Shown: positions 1 to 11,170 of the stretch, in pieces
Numbering within the stretch: position 1 is the stretch's first letter
Layout of the letters: each line of letters opens with the position of its first letter
From: Phialocephala subalpina
Lineage: Eukaryota > Ascomycota > Leotiomycetes > Helotiales > Mollisiaceae
Reading direction: 5' to 3'
Length of the DNA: 64,000 nucleotides
NCBI GenBank assembly: GCA_900073065.1
Contig: FJOG01000021.1
Span: 412,828-476,827, forward strand
Program-made: the position numbers and the translations under genes
The notes under the pieces: model-generated
What the model was told of the DNA's origin: nothing
The model's input: the letters and a program-made list of their open reading frames with translations, nothing else
The model's database searches: none

Positions 1-1168
1 CCTAGCTAGACAGACAGATTTGAGATCAATACCATACATTTTGCCCTGACCACTTCCGCAACTGATAATGGACTATTTGCAATGACGTAAGTACCTGACA
101 GTCTGCATGTTTTGACAACATGGAGAGCTAACATCTCCACAGAACCCATTCGCTATCATGACCACGGTCGACAACTTTGCTCGGTGGGGCTATGTACGAA
201 TTCGATAACGGCATTATGCTCTACATCCTTAATCTCGAGTTGAACCATGTGTTCTTTATCGTTCTTTTGGACTTCCTTCTTTAATTCGACAATTTCGAGT
301 TCGAGAGTATCGGCTCGGAAGAGTTGTTTAAGGGTAATGTCTGCGAAAGTGATAAGGTCTGTTTGGAAGGCTTCTTTTGTCGGCATATAAGGTCGAGAGT
401 TTGGGTCTTTTTGAGGTAAAAGCAGCTTGATGAAATTTAACAGCTGAAAGCGCAACATTGTCGAAGTAGATTCGAGGTCGAGCTGTCCCGTGTTTCGCTT
501 GTAGAATCGGCTTATTGATAGAGGGGTATTCTTGAGATGGCCAGAAAGAAAGGGAATCTCTATAAATCGCCAGAGGTTTGTTTATTGCTGGTTTGCGCTT
601 CACGTCACGCGAGTGACCCCGTCGTAAACTCTTCTTCGAGTATTACGCCCTGTTCTTGAGTCGAAATCGTGGTTGAATCCTGCCGTGGTCTCCCAATTAT
701 ACTGTTAGAGAGCATGAACTGTTCTAGGATTCGGTGGCACTTATCGGACTTTAGTCGCTAAAGGTAGTCAGAGCCTTTAACTCTCTTGCAAAGCGTTTAT
801 AGACTCGTAGTCGTTGCCGCTGATCCGCCGTCGGTCTTTGCCACTATCTTAAAGGCTTTGCGATACCTCCTCAAGTCTAGGCACTCCTTCTCGATTCCGT
901 ATCGGGCGCAACTCGGATCCGGCGCAAAGAAAAAAGACCGTTTCTTCCTCTTTGCAGGCAGTTTATTTGAGTTCCTCTGCCAAGGAAGAGATGAAGGGCT
1001 TAGTATTATGTCACGAGTAAAGACCAGTAGTAGGAAGAAGGCTCTATTCGACGAGAATATCTAAGCAAAGAAGGAAGAGGTCTTAGGTAAAGCCTTGAGG
1101 ATATACTCCTCAAGATATACTAAGTATTAAACTAAGCCGCATCGGGCTAATGCAGCACGCCGGGGCAT
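1..1168. other. No convincing gene
   Basis: Both strands hold only short frames (the longest about 100 codons) with no recognisable motif, signal peptide or matching splice sites. The sequence just before the AT-rich block is GC-richer. It could be flanking or degraded repeat sequence, but nothing proves that. Confidence 0.4.
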
Positions 1169-1617
1169 TTTACTTTGAGCCACTTTTTATACTAAAAATA
1201 CTAATTTTTAACCTTTATTATTTTTACGAATAATTATTATAAATACTTAAAATTAAAAATTCAAATTTATTAATTTTAAACTTTTTATAATATTTATTAA
1301 ATAAAAATTCAAATTATAAATTTTTTTAATTAGTTTAATTTTTATTTAATATAAAAGAAAATTTTATTATTATTATTAATAAAAATCTTTAAATATTTAA
1401 TAATTATCAAAGTTATTAGAAAATTTTAAAATTTTAAAATTATATATAAATTATATAAAGGGGTTTTTTTTATATCCTTTTTTAGGATTTTCGAAATTTA
1501 ATTAAAAAAAATTAAAATATATTATTCATTAATTTTTAAATAATTTTATTAATTATTTGTAGAAATAATAAAGGATAAAAATCGATGTTTTTAGTATAAA
1601 AGATAGCCTAAAGTAAA
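1169..1617. mobile_element. AT-rich RIP-like element with diverged inverted repeats
   Basis: A block at about 1196-1585 is almost free of G and C, far from the composition of the neighbouring genes. It is bounded by two 32-nt arms, 1169-1200 and 1586-1617, that are inverted copies of each other at 26 of 32 positions. All six mismatches are transitions (A/G or C/T). A non-autonomous DNA transposon, or the remnant of a longer one, mutated by repeat-induced point mutation fits both the arms and the composition. No transposase frame survives. The element class cannot be named. Confidence 0.55.
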
Positions 1618-1832
1618 GGGGGTCCGATTTAGATGAGAGAAAAGTCATGATTGCTTAGCTACGCAGCTATACACCCTTTGGTAACACTATTATCACAGAC
1701 CCTGAGCCTCCGAAAAAAAGCCAAAAAAATAAAAATAAAATAAAAAAAGGGGGAAGAAAGAAGAGATGTCCCGCATGTGCCATGTCAAAACACCTTTGTT
1801 TCCATTCTTGTTGTCTTTACCAGAAAGGAGAA

Positions 1833-2939
1833 TTAATCGTCAGCCAACTCCTTCTTGATCCGCTCCAGTGCCTGTATATCCCCTGCCACCGAGCCATGCA
1901 ACTCAAGATCAATCCAACCTTCTGTATTTCCCCCTCCAAAATCAACGACCCAAGCATTATCGGTGACCTCGTCAATGAGAATATTCGCCATCTTTGCATC
2001 GCCCCAAATGATGTTCCGAGTGTGTAGAGCTTCCAATGTCTCTTCGATTTGGCGTGACCACTTCTCTTTTTGTGCCTTGCTAATAGTGATTTCTGGTAGC
2101 GGCGTTCCATTTCCTTTTTCAATCAAGGCGCCGCTTGTGGCTTTCGCACAGCGCAAAGCATCTTCGAGGTGGTAGCCGAGTGATGCAATGTAGTCGATTA
2201 GAAATCCTACAATGCCAGTGTGCGATACGATGAGACCCTTGAGTTGTGGGACCCTGACTAATGAGTCAAAATTTGTTGTTTGAATCTGATAGAGCTTCCT
2301 GATTTCATCAGACATCGAATCATGCACGGCGTGTCGAGTCACCTTCGCACACATAATCTGGCCATTGACGAGAATTTTATAAACGTATGGATATAGCTCG
2401 GTAAGAAATTGAACGTCGGAGACTTGGTGGTAAGGAAGACTGATGCCGAGTACTTGAGGGTCTGTGATGGGGGGGTGAAAATCGCGAGTTGGTAGATCAT
2501 CCCGTTTGACGGCTTTAAGTTTCCCGTGTTCGGTGACGAGTTGCAAGTTGATGATTTCGGGGTACATCCACGAGCGCAGTGGTTTAATCCGAGTCAGGTC
2601 TTCTGTCTCTGGAGCAAGATCCTGCATTAATGATTGAGAGGCCTTGAGAACAGGGGTTTCAATCTCTGCTGACACTCTGTCTGATTCGTCTAACATCCTC
2701 GCAACAACTTCGTCGTCGTTACCATCGCAGGAGCTAACTGCTTCCAGTCTTTGGAGGTATTGGCTTTCGATAGAGTTCACAGCATCGTAGCCGAGGAGAG
2801 TGTTTGGAGATAACAAAATGTCGAATATTTTGCCGTTATAATTGCAAACGTAGTTGTAGGTAAATACCTCAGTATCCCACATGGGAGGACATCGCATCCA
2901 TACGAATGGGTTGAAGTTGGAATTGGTTGAAGATGCCAT
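1833..2939 (-). CDS. Fungal protein kinase-like protein
   Basis: A single open frame of 368 residues starting at the ATG at 2939. The C-terminal third carries kinase-fold landmarks: a helix reading ETLEALHTRNIIWGDAKMAN, in which W-G-D replaces the usual H-R-D of the catalytic loop and a downstream Asn follows in NILID, then a V-V-D-F-G-G-G magnesium-loop segment. The N-terminal half (about residues 1-180) shows no known domain and no membrane segment. Such stand-alone, divergent kinase-like proteins are abundant and expanded in filamentous ascomycetes, and substrates are generally unknown. Catalytic Asp and DFG are present, so activity is possible, but the canonical P-loop is not obvious. No intron is needed. 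It is flanked upstream by the AT-rich element and downstream by about 3 kb without a clear gene. Identity as kinase-fold is likely; function is unknown. Confidence 0.8.
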   Translation of the reverse strand: MASSTNSNFNPFVWMRCPPMWDTEVFTYNYVCNYNGKIFDILLSPNTLLGYDAVNSIESQYLQRLEAVSSCDGNDDEVVARMLDESDRVSAEIETPVLKASQSLMQDLAPETEDLTRIKPLRSWMYPEIINLQLVTEHGKLKAVKRDDLPTRDFHPPITDPQVLGISLPYHQVSDVQFLTELYPYVYKILVNGQIMCAKVTRHAVHDSMSDEIRKLYQIQTTNFDSLVRVPQLKGLIVSHTGIVGFLIDYIASLGYHLEDALRCAKATSGALIEKGNGTPLPEITISKAQKEKWSRQIEETLEALHTRNIIWGDAKMANILIDEVTDNAWVVDFGGGNTEGWIDLELHGSVAGDIQALERIKKELADD

Positions 2940-5900
2940 TACTGTCGTATGGGATAGTTTTGAGGTAACTGGTGCGCAGGAAAGGGAAAGTGCGAATTAT
3001 TTCGAGAGCGGTGGGGAGTGAGTGATTATGATTGTTTTTGATTGACTGATTATGTCATCAGATAGGTGGAGACTGTCTGAAAAACTGATTTCAAAGACAT
3101 TGGAAGGCGAGGGGTTTGAGGCTTGGCTCTGGAGACGAAACAGAGTGTATCATTAGATACCCTTATGACTCTCGGCTGGTTGGATGACAATAAGGAGCGA
3201 TGATCAAATATAGTTTCCCCAATCAAGCGATTCTCTTTCATTCCAGCTTGGAGTACTTGACCCTTGCAAGTCATGCAACGTCATTGATCAATTATACTGT
3301 ATGCAATCCTATCACAAACTTACCCCGCACCTCGCTAAGAAGTAAAGCGTTCCACCTGTATCTAGGCTCCTTCTTCCCTATTAACCTGAATTAAGAGGTT
3401 TGCATTTATGATGTCTTATTTACTTTATTATTTGATTTGATTTGAAGTAATCGTAGATGGCAAAATGCAGTTTACATCACGTACTCTCTATCGCTGTTCT
3501 CCCACTATCGCCTTATTACTCTTTCAATTTGAAGGGTCCTGCTTTCCTTCACTCCTCCACTCCCTCTTCCATTCAATCTCAGCTTTAAACCTTAGCTGCC
3601 GACCCCCAACTCCCTAGCATAATTGTACCTTCGCCTTCGATCGTTTTTCTATGCTGCGAGGTGGTGGTACTGAGAGCGACGTATTCAGACGAGTACAAGG
3701 CTCAAGAAGGCACAGCAAGACTGAAGTGTTATGAAGAGGCACGGATTGAACGAATTGCTGCTCCTGATGTGAAATCCCAATGAAGACTTTCCTCTCCAAT
3801 GCATTGCACAATAGTATGATATTCAATCTAGATTTCCCTCTACCAACTCCACCAAGATATGGCTCGGTGATAATAAAACAATACCCTCGAACTTTTCAAT
3901 TGGTTCTCGATCTTCTCATTCCCTCCTACTTGGATCAGGCTGTTGCTTGAAGATCAGGTCGTAGCCCAAGCTCTCGCGCTTCGACTTTTGGCAGTTTCGG
4001 CAGGCCGGGTGCTCGAGCTGAGCACTCCAAATAATATGTTTGAGCGGGCCCCAAGTAATCGGAATCACCAGCTGGTGTGTTGGTGAGGAGGCCGCTCCTC
4101 CTCCTCTATGGGTCCTCTTTCTTCTTCTCCTGCATCTGTCAGTGAGGATCTTCAAAAAAGAATTTTTTTTTTTAAATAATTGGATGGAAGACATGCCGAG
4201 GACCAAATTTTCCTACCCTATGCATAGCCTTATTGTTCTGTTGAGAAGTCCAGAGACCACCCCGTTCCTCTGTTCTGGACGGTAGGATTGGTGAGCACTT
4301 AGGGTGGTCTCCGGCTCTCAGATGGAATCGAAGAGGGCAAGATCTGTTCCCTGTCAGCGAGGGTGAGGTGATGGTGAGGAGAGGAGGTCTTACCAAAGTC
4401 TCAAGAGAGAGTCGTGGTGGCGTGAGACGTGCCTCCACGGGGACTGTCAATTAGGAGAACAGTGGTGATGAGCTCTGCTCTGTGTTGAGAGTGATGTCAG
4501 CATTGACTTTGATCCCGAGAAAAGCCGCAAAGCGCCTCGAGAATCGAAAGACGAGCGAAAGGGGGGGAAGGAAAGGGCTTACCAAACCCCAAAGGCACGC
4601 CCGCCACCATCAGCCATCACTCGGTTCCTAGTAGCCTTGGTGCTTACCGGTGGCTTCTGAATGAAGTTTGTGATCTTTGTTGAAATTGTTGTGTTGAACT
4701 CGAAAGGTGAAAGGTGGGAAGAGGCAGATTATATACTGCCCTTTGGCACTAGTGAAGGTCAAGAGATCAGGTGCACTGTTTGCACCGTTTGCATTGTACG
4801 AGGGTGTACGAGTCGCTGGGTCGGAGCTCGACTACGCCGGGAAATGTGAGTTTTGGGGAGCCTATTTGGGAAGCTTCCGGAACAACTGCAGGATTCTTTG
4901 AACTTGCCTGCATTAGAAAAGTTGTCTAAGTCATTTCAAGTTCGGCAATTGGGGAGTTTGGAAGACCATGTAATCTCGTTGAACAACAACAAGGTGAGTT
5001 CAAGCCGTTTCTTTCATGGTAGTTATGCAACTGCTTGGCTATGGATCAGAGCCGACATAGACAGCAGAGAACTTGTCAAGACCAAACCACCATTTCCAAC
5101 AACTCGCAAGGGTAAATTCTTCCTCTTTCAGCCAGATCTCCATTAACCATCCTCACAGCACCACAACTAAGAATCCCCACCCCTCGAACATTCAAACCGC
5201 AACAATTCCCGACCTCGTCCTACTATTAATTGACTGGCACATGATGCTCTCCATCTCAGCAGTCATTGGCTGTCTCATAGATTCATACCTCTACAAATCC
5301 CAAGCAACCATCAACCGCGAAAGAAAGGAAATAATGGGAAGACGCAGGATCTATCAAAGAACCATGCATTAGTTCGTGCCGATGTTTGATGTAGGTACTC
5401 AGAGGTGAAGGGGGAGGGGAAATTGGGATGAAGGAGCTGATGTGAAAACAGTGTATCTGAACGATGCATCCCCACCTCGATTTTTACAAGTACAGAGGAA
5501 ATACAAACTTGAATACCTGTCCGTTTACGACGATTCGGATGATTATGCTTGGTGGACATCGTTGGTAAAACACCCGGGTTCCTGAGAGATTGAGGTTTAC
5601 TGACACTTGCCACAGAGTCCAAGACCCTAAGATGTCGAAATAGACAAGGGATATTGAGCAACACACAAAAGCAATAATGAAGAACGGATATCAAAGCAAG
5701 AATGGGAGAAATTGAAGTGCAATATATATTCGCCACCAGAAGACCGAGTCCAGCCCATGATCCGCCATACCATGCATCCTATCCTATCTTTCCTATCCAA
5801 GAGTCAAGAAATAACAATATACAAGAACCACGCTGCTCAAACACCAGATATTATCATATGCATATTCATATACCTCGTCATTTTGCCCTTCTCCTCAAAC
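2940..5900. other. Intergenic, no convincing gene
   Basis: About 3 kb between the kinase-like gene and the 3' end of the Kelch gene. Frames here are below 145 codons, low in complexity or overlapping on both strands, and none shows a domain, signal peptide or consistent introns. A run of T at about 4161-4172 and pyrimidine-rich tracts suggest regulatory or untranslated sequence. Confidence 0.4.
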
Positions 5901-8699
5901 TCATTTCCTACCCCCCGAACTCCCCTCATCCTCCCCCAACTCCTCCGAAAAATTACTCTTCCGCTTCGTACTCGGGCTCTCCTTCTCCCCCTTGGCACCA
6001 AGATAATCACCTCCCTCTATCCCCACTCCCTGCGGTGGCGTCAACGGACTCACGGCCGAAGCTCTGATCGGAGGATCAGGAGCCGGCGGTGGCACTCCGC
6101 TATCCTCCCCTAACTCAAGCCCCAGGCCTCTGCTCATGCTGGGAGTCTCCATGGGCGTCACGAACGACAATCTGCCCCCATCTGTCGAGACACTGGTTTC
6201 TGAAATCCCCCTCAAATGCTTCCTATCACTTTCGCTTACATTAGAAACACCGCTAATGAAACCTGATCTATCAACGCCTGTATCCCCTCCTAAAACAGGG
6301 GAGACGGGCGGTCTTTGAGGTGAGTTGGAATTGGTGCCAGAGGGGTCGGAGACGTGGGATACGTGGGAGACGGAGGATGCGTTTGAGGTTGCGGATGTTA
6401 CTGAGGTTGAGGGTGCGAGACCTCTGGTACGGAAAGCGGGGGAGTTGGGGTTGGAGTTTGGGACTATGGCCATGGGGATTGGGTGCAGGCCGGTGCCGGT
6501 GTCGGGGGTGGGGTTGCTGTGGAGTTCGTTGAGGGGGGATGTGTCTGTTTTCTTGTCAGTTCAGGGCTCACCAAAACGCAGGCCTAGCAAAGAGAGCTTT
6601 GGAAAAGTTGGAGGAAAGGGAAAAGGAGCGTACCCATCATCTCATAAACCTGCCTCCCCTGCACCTCCGCCATTGGCATCTCAACCCTCTCATCCTGATC
6701 ATACGGACTCATCGGCGTCTCATCAGTCGTCACGGTCGGAGCCTTCGCATCCGCCGGCGTAGCTCTCAACCAATTCGTTACCCATCGTCTATTGTCCATC
6801 GTCCCGTTTTCGGATTGTCCTCCAGCAGCGGAACTTTTGAAGAGATGCCTTCGTCGCCAAATGAGGAATGCGACGATGGCGAGCGTTAGGAAGAAAAGGC
6901 CTAGCACGACGCCGAGGACGGGGCCGAGGTAGGAGGGGGTACTGGAGCCCTTTGGTACCGGGGATACGGAAGGAGTGCTGCTGTTTGTTGGAGTGGTGGA
7001 GGGGCTGGTGGCGTGGTAGGGGTACCAGGTTGCTATTTTTGAGGTATTGTATGGTGTTCCGAAGAGGGATGCCATACTTGCGTTTGCGAATCCGCTTGGT
7101 GATGGGGTTGTCTGTGTTGCGCTCCCGGTTCCTGTTCCTCCGATAATGGACGAAATCATGGTTGGGACGGTGTAGTTGCTCCAGACATTGGGATCATAGG
7201 AACTGATCCAACTGGCGGTGGAGAGGTTGAAGATCTGGATGAAGCCTCCGTCTTTGCCGTTCAGGTCTTTCAGACATTGAGGAGTGGTTCCTGAGAGTTG
7301 GGAGTAGCCACCAACAACGAACATAGTGTCTGGGTAGGGTTTTGTGCAGCGGTGGCCAGCGCGAGCATGGCCTGCGATGGGTCCGGAGGCGACTTTCATC
7401 CACATGAATGTTGGAATTGAGAGAACCCAAACATCATCGTTGAAGGATGAATCCGTGGCATCGATGCCATCCCAGCCCCCATACCAATAGATGTTGTGGC
7501 TTGATCCATCTTGCGCAGAAGCCATGACGGTACATCCCTGGGTCAACATTGGAGGTGGGGTCTCCCAGGTCGGTTGCTCGTACCAGATCCCCTCAGCAAT
7601 ATCATACACAGAAACTGTCGACATGAGACCAGGACTGGTTTTGTTCTACACATAATTAGTTGACCGAAGTATTGTATGAGAGATTGCTTACGGTTTGAGC
7701 TACTTGAGTTGCGTTGAGCGAAAGACTCAAAGATGTGAACGCGGCATCGATGACCCCACCAATCGCAACCAAAACTCCTTGCTTGGACACTGGAACCCAG
7801 ACCAGCTCCGCATTGATACGGCCGGGGACTGTCGTCGGCAAGGTGAGATTCTTCCAAGTTTCTTGTGTCTGGACTGTCATGTCCAGCTTGATCATGGTGT
7901 TTGAGAGGACATCTGCATTCTGGCTCTCGTTGCTCGTCTGGTAGTATATCTCGCCGTGGGATGCAGATGTCAACCCGCTAAAATAGAAGCCAAGATTCTC
8001 TGATGGGACACTGACCCCAGCTCCATTTGTCACATATCTCGTTACGCCATCGGGCAACTTCTCGACAATATATCCTGCATGGAATTGTTTTGGAGGACCA
8101 TATCCGTACACCTCGTACACTGCAGCAATATCGCCATCAGGTGGGGTGTACTCTTGGGTTTGAGTGATCAGTCCGCCATAGATGAACCATTCGAAGTCGT
8201 TTGCGAGCATCGTTCCATCGTAGTAGTTGGGTGCCACATTGTTTGCTGCTCCATTGGATTTCGATTGTGTTGTGAAGACCGATTTGCTGAAGTTCGTCGA
8301 GGCTGTGGCATTGAATGATGTGTTGAAGTTTAGCTGGTAGACTATACCGAGCGGATTGTCTTCGGCTGGTTAGTGATGCTTGAGATGATGGAGCCTGATT
8401 GTTCACCATCAGATGTTGGTGGTCCAGAGGAGCCATCTGCCATTCCTGGTGTCCACCATAATGCCCCGCCATCAATATATAAAGTATCGCGAACGACGGC
8501 GGCTGTTTCATCGTCAGTAGGGGAGCTCTCCTGTGGAGATTGTGCTTAATTCAAGCTTACCTCGAGGAGAATCCCAGTAGCACATGGTGGCATTGACCTG
8601 GTTGGCCTGCCATCCTGACTGCTGAGCCGCACATAGTCGCACGAGAAACCCCGCAACAAGTAACGAACGAAACATCCTGAAGACGATGAAAGGAACCAA
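5901..8699 (-). CDS. Kelch-repeat type I membrane protein, five exons
   Basis: Exons at 8561-8699, 8407-8502, 7692-8365, 6634-7645 and 5901-6544 join in phase to give 854 residues. Introns are 58, 41, 46 and 89 nt. The N-terminus contains a secretory signal (from MFRSLLVAGFLVRL to a CAAQ cleavage region). Residues about 60-480 form a galactose-oxidase/Kelch-like beta-propeller, with blades showing paired glycines and spaced Tyr/Trp (for example NIYWYGGWDG and MFVVGGYSQL). A Ser/Thr-rich stalk follows, then one transmembrane helix at about 542-566 (GVVLGLFFLTLAIVAFLIW) and a basic stop-transfer segment. The last roughly 280 residues are a Ser/Pro-rich cytosolic tail. The layout suggests a plasma-membrane or wall-associated sensor or anchor. 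Ligand and partners are unknown. It lies divergent to the large surface protein, about 2.5 kb away. Confidence 0.85.
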
Positions 8700-11170
8700 G
8701 GACTCAGACTTGGCCGTCGTCGAGTCGTCCGAGGCGACCGTTAGATGTTGAAGTCAAGGAGGCTGAGCGCATTGCAAAATAACGTGAACTTCCTCGCAGC
8801 TGCAGAACACTTTCTCATGGGTCGGATGCAATCACCAGTAGGAATGCGGGATAAAAGCCGCCACTTCACGACCAAACAGAACGGTCCTTCTCACATTCTT
8901 CGTCTACCGTTGGGTTTGGTAAGACGGAGCTGGATCTAGGCCACTCATATCTCACTCAGCAACAGTACAGGAATGCGACCCTCCTTCTCGAAGGGCAACG
9001 TGCGGCACCGAACCTGTCGAAGAGATCGAGATGCCTCGTTCCGCCAACACAGACGGTGAGGGAAAGCAGACTGAGTGGTGAAGAGTGAGCAAGTGGGTCG
9101 TGGTGGGGAGATGCCTGCAGCTGCAGTGACAGGGCGAGAATATGCGGTGCGAGCCAGGGGACCCTAGGGAGCATCCGCTGATCTGACAGGCGGGCAGACA
9201 GCCCGAGGAACACCGACCGCGATTGGCACTTGGCAGAGAAGCCCAGAAGCAGGCCCGAACAATCAACGCACTCGCTTTCTCAGCCTTGTGAGCCGGGACG
9301 TCCAGCTTTTGCTTTCCACCGATCCTGTCATCGCATCGTATCGTCTGACTGGACGGCCACGCTCTGGAGGCTTTTGAATACGGGAACTTTCCAGGTTGAA
9401 GAGACGGAAAAGACGGAAAAGACGCCACTTTTCAGCCAATCTCTATAATAACTGTCGTCATTGACTCACTTGTCCAAGACAGCCGTGAAGTGGGAATACT
9501 CCGCCCCAGAGGCAGAGCTGTGAAGCTGAAGATTGAGGCAACGGAACAATTTGATGGTGGAGAGACATCCTGAGCATCCCGCGAAACATGGCGACGACAA
9601 TGTTTGTACAAAGAAGAGGTTTCCGAGTCACACAAGCGCCGTGTCGACGGATAAAAAGCATCCCAGCCGCCTTTTATTGATTCGTGCGTTACTGCTTATG
9701 GTTAACCAGAAAGTGGGGTAGCGATGGCTCGTTCTGGACGCGGACCCTAGCAAGGCCTCGCAGAAAAAGGTGATTGAGGCTCTGACCGGACGTCCCAACC
9801 TCATATTTTGCCTCTTCTCAGCACTCAGGCACAGCAAGTGCTGGGGGACCTGGACAGTAAGTAAGGAAGGAAGGAAGTAAGTAAGTAAGTGCTGATGGGT
9901 GAGAAACAGTTTGTTCGTCGCTGGTGTCGAAATCGACCTCATCGCCGGGTGGCCCGAGATTCCCTGCCTCCCCACTGTTTGCTGGGGCTGAGGCGAATCA
10001 TTCGAGAGCTTCGCGAGTGCAGCCAATCATCTCACGACAGCACTTCTCTGTGACCAACCTCACATCTATTTTGGGGCTGTGTCTGCTCAACACCTGCATC
10101 TCTTCTGCATGCCCACATGCAAGTCGACAACAACACCAGAGTCACCACACTCGCCTGCGTGTTCGTCCTTCCTCAAGGAGCTACTCCACTCTGGACCTGA
10201 CCATGCCGTCTTCTCTACGCCTCCGCCGCCTCGCGACTCAACCAGTCCGATGGCCCCAACCGAGCAAGATGGCCCCCCCCAAAGCTCAGAATTCTCTTTA
10301 CGAAGGGGAGCTTTGAGTGGCTTCGGAGCACGATACCACGGGGAGGCGTTCTTCCAAGTCATCCCATATCCAAGTGGCTTCTGAGCTATTTTCTTGGGCT
10401 GCGAGCCTGGTTTTCAAGAGGTTGTGAGTCTGCAAAGCGGCCCTCAATGGGACAACCCCGCTGTCAAATGCACAGTCGCACAACCTGCCCCGCATGACAG
10501 AGCCTCGAAATGCTAATTACAGACACACGCATCGAGTGCCCTGTGGTGATGGCGCTGGCAGGAGCCCGTTACTGGTGTGTGCGATTTGCTTTGAGGCTCT
10601 GAGGCTTTTCCTAAATCTGCCTTGACTTTCGTCCGAATGCGAGCTTACCTCAGAGTTCTCACAGGGCCAGCTGCACGGATACCTTGTTCCTGGCCTTGCA
10701 TGCAGCAACTCAATTCGCTTGGCGCAAGTAACGTGGTGTCCCCGATCCTCCTCTGGATCCTGGTGAACATCGGACTCTGCTGGGGTCCCATAGCTGTTTT
10801 CTTCTTTCGATCGTTGGTGTGAGCATTGGGATCCTCTTCCCTTTGTCCTGCTTACCTTCACTCGCTTTGCTCGATCTCGTGGCCGAGAGCTGCATGTTTT
10901 CGGGATTGTTGAGCCCTTGTCCACGTACTTCCCAGGATTCAGTCGCTTATTGGCTACCACCAACCTCGTGTGGATACCCCCGAACCTCAGCCCAAGGCTG
11001 ACGGCCCATGGTGATTTATATCACCCCAGGCACACCACCTTGCTAACATCTGCAGTCAATCGTTCCTGGGTCCAGAACGACGTCGGTAACCGTCTTCTGC
11101 TCGCTCGCTCGCAGATCACAGGAGAGTGCTGTACAATCGTTTCGAGTTTTTGCGCGAACGTTAATCGACG
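8700..11170. other. Divergent intergenic region between two surface-protein genes
   Basis: Promoter-containing stretch of about 2.5 kb between the Kelch gene (minus) and the GPI-type protein gene (plus). It holds short frames on both strands without domains. A purine-rich microsatellite of GTAA/GAAG units lies at about 9857-9892. Long leaders or a non-coding transcript are possible but not shown by the sequence. Confidence 0.4.
9857..9892. repeat. GTAA/GGAA microsatellite
   Basis: A run of four-base units (GTAA, then GGAA, then GTAA) in the divergent intergenic region. It is a simple length-variable tract with no sign of coding. Confidence 0.7.

Noticed and set aside
4040..4450. Overlapping frames of 80-96 codons on both strands
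   Set aside because: Low-complexity, mutually antisense, and without domain or splice support.
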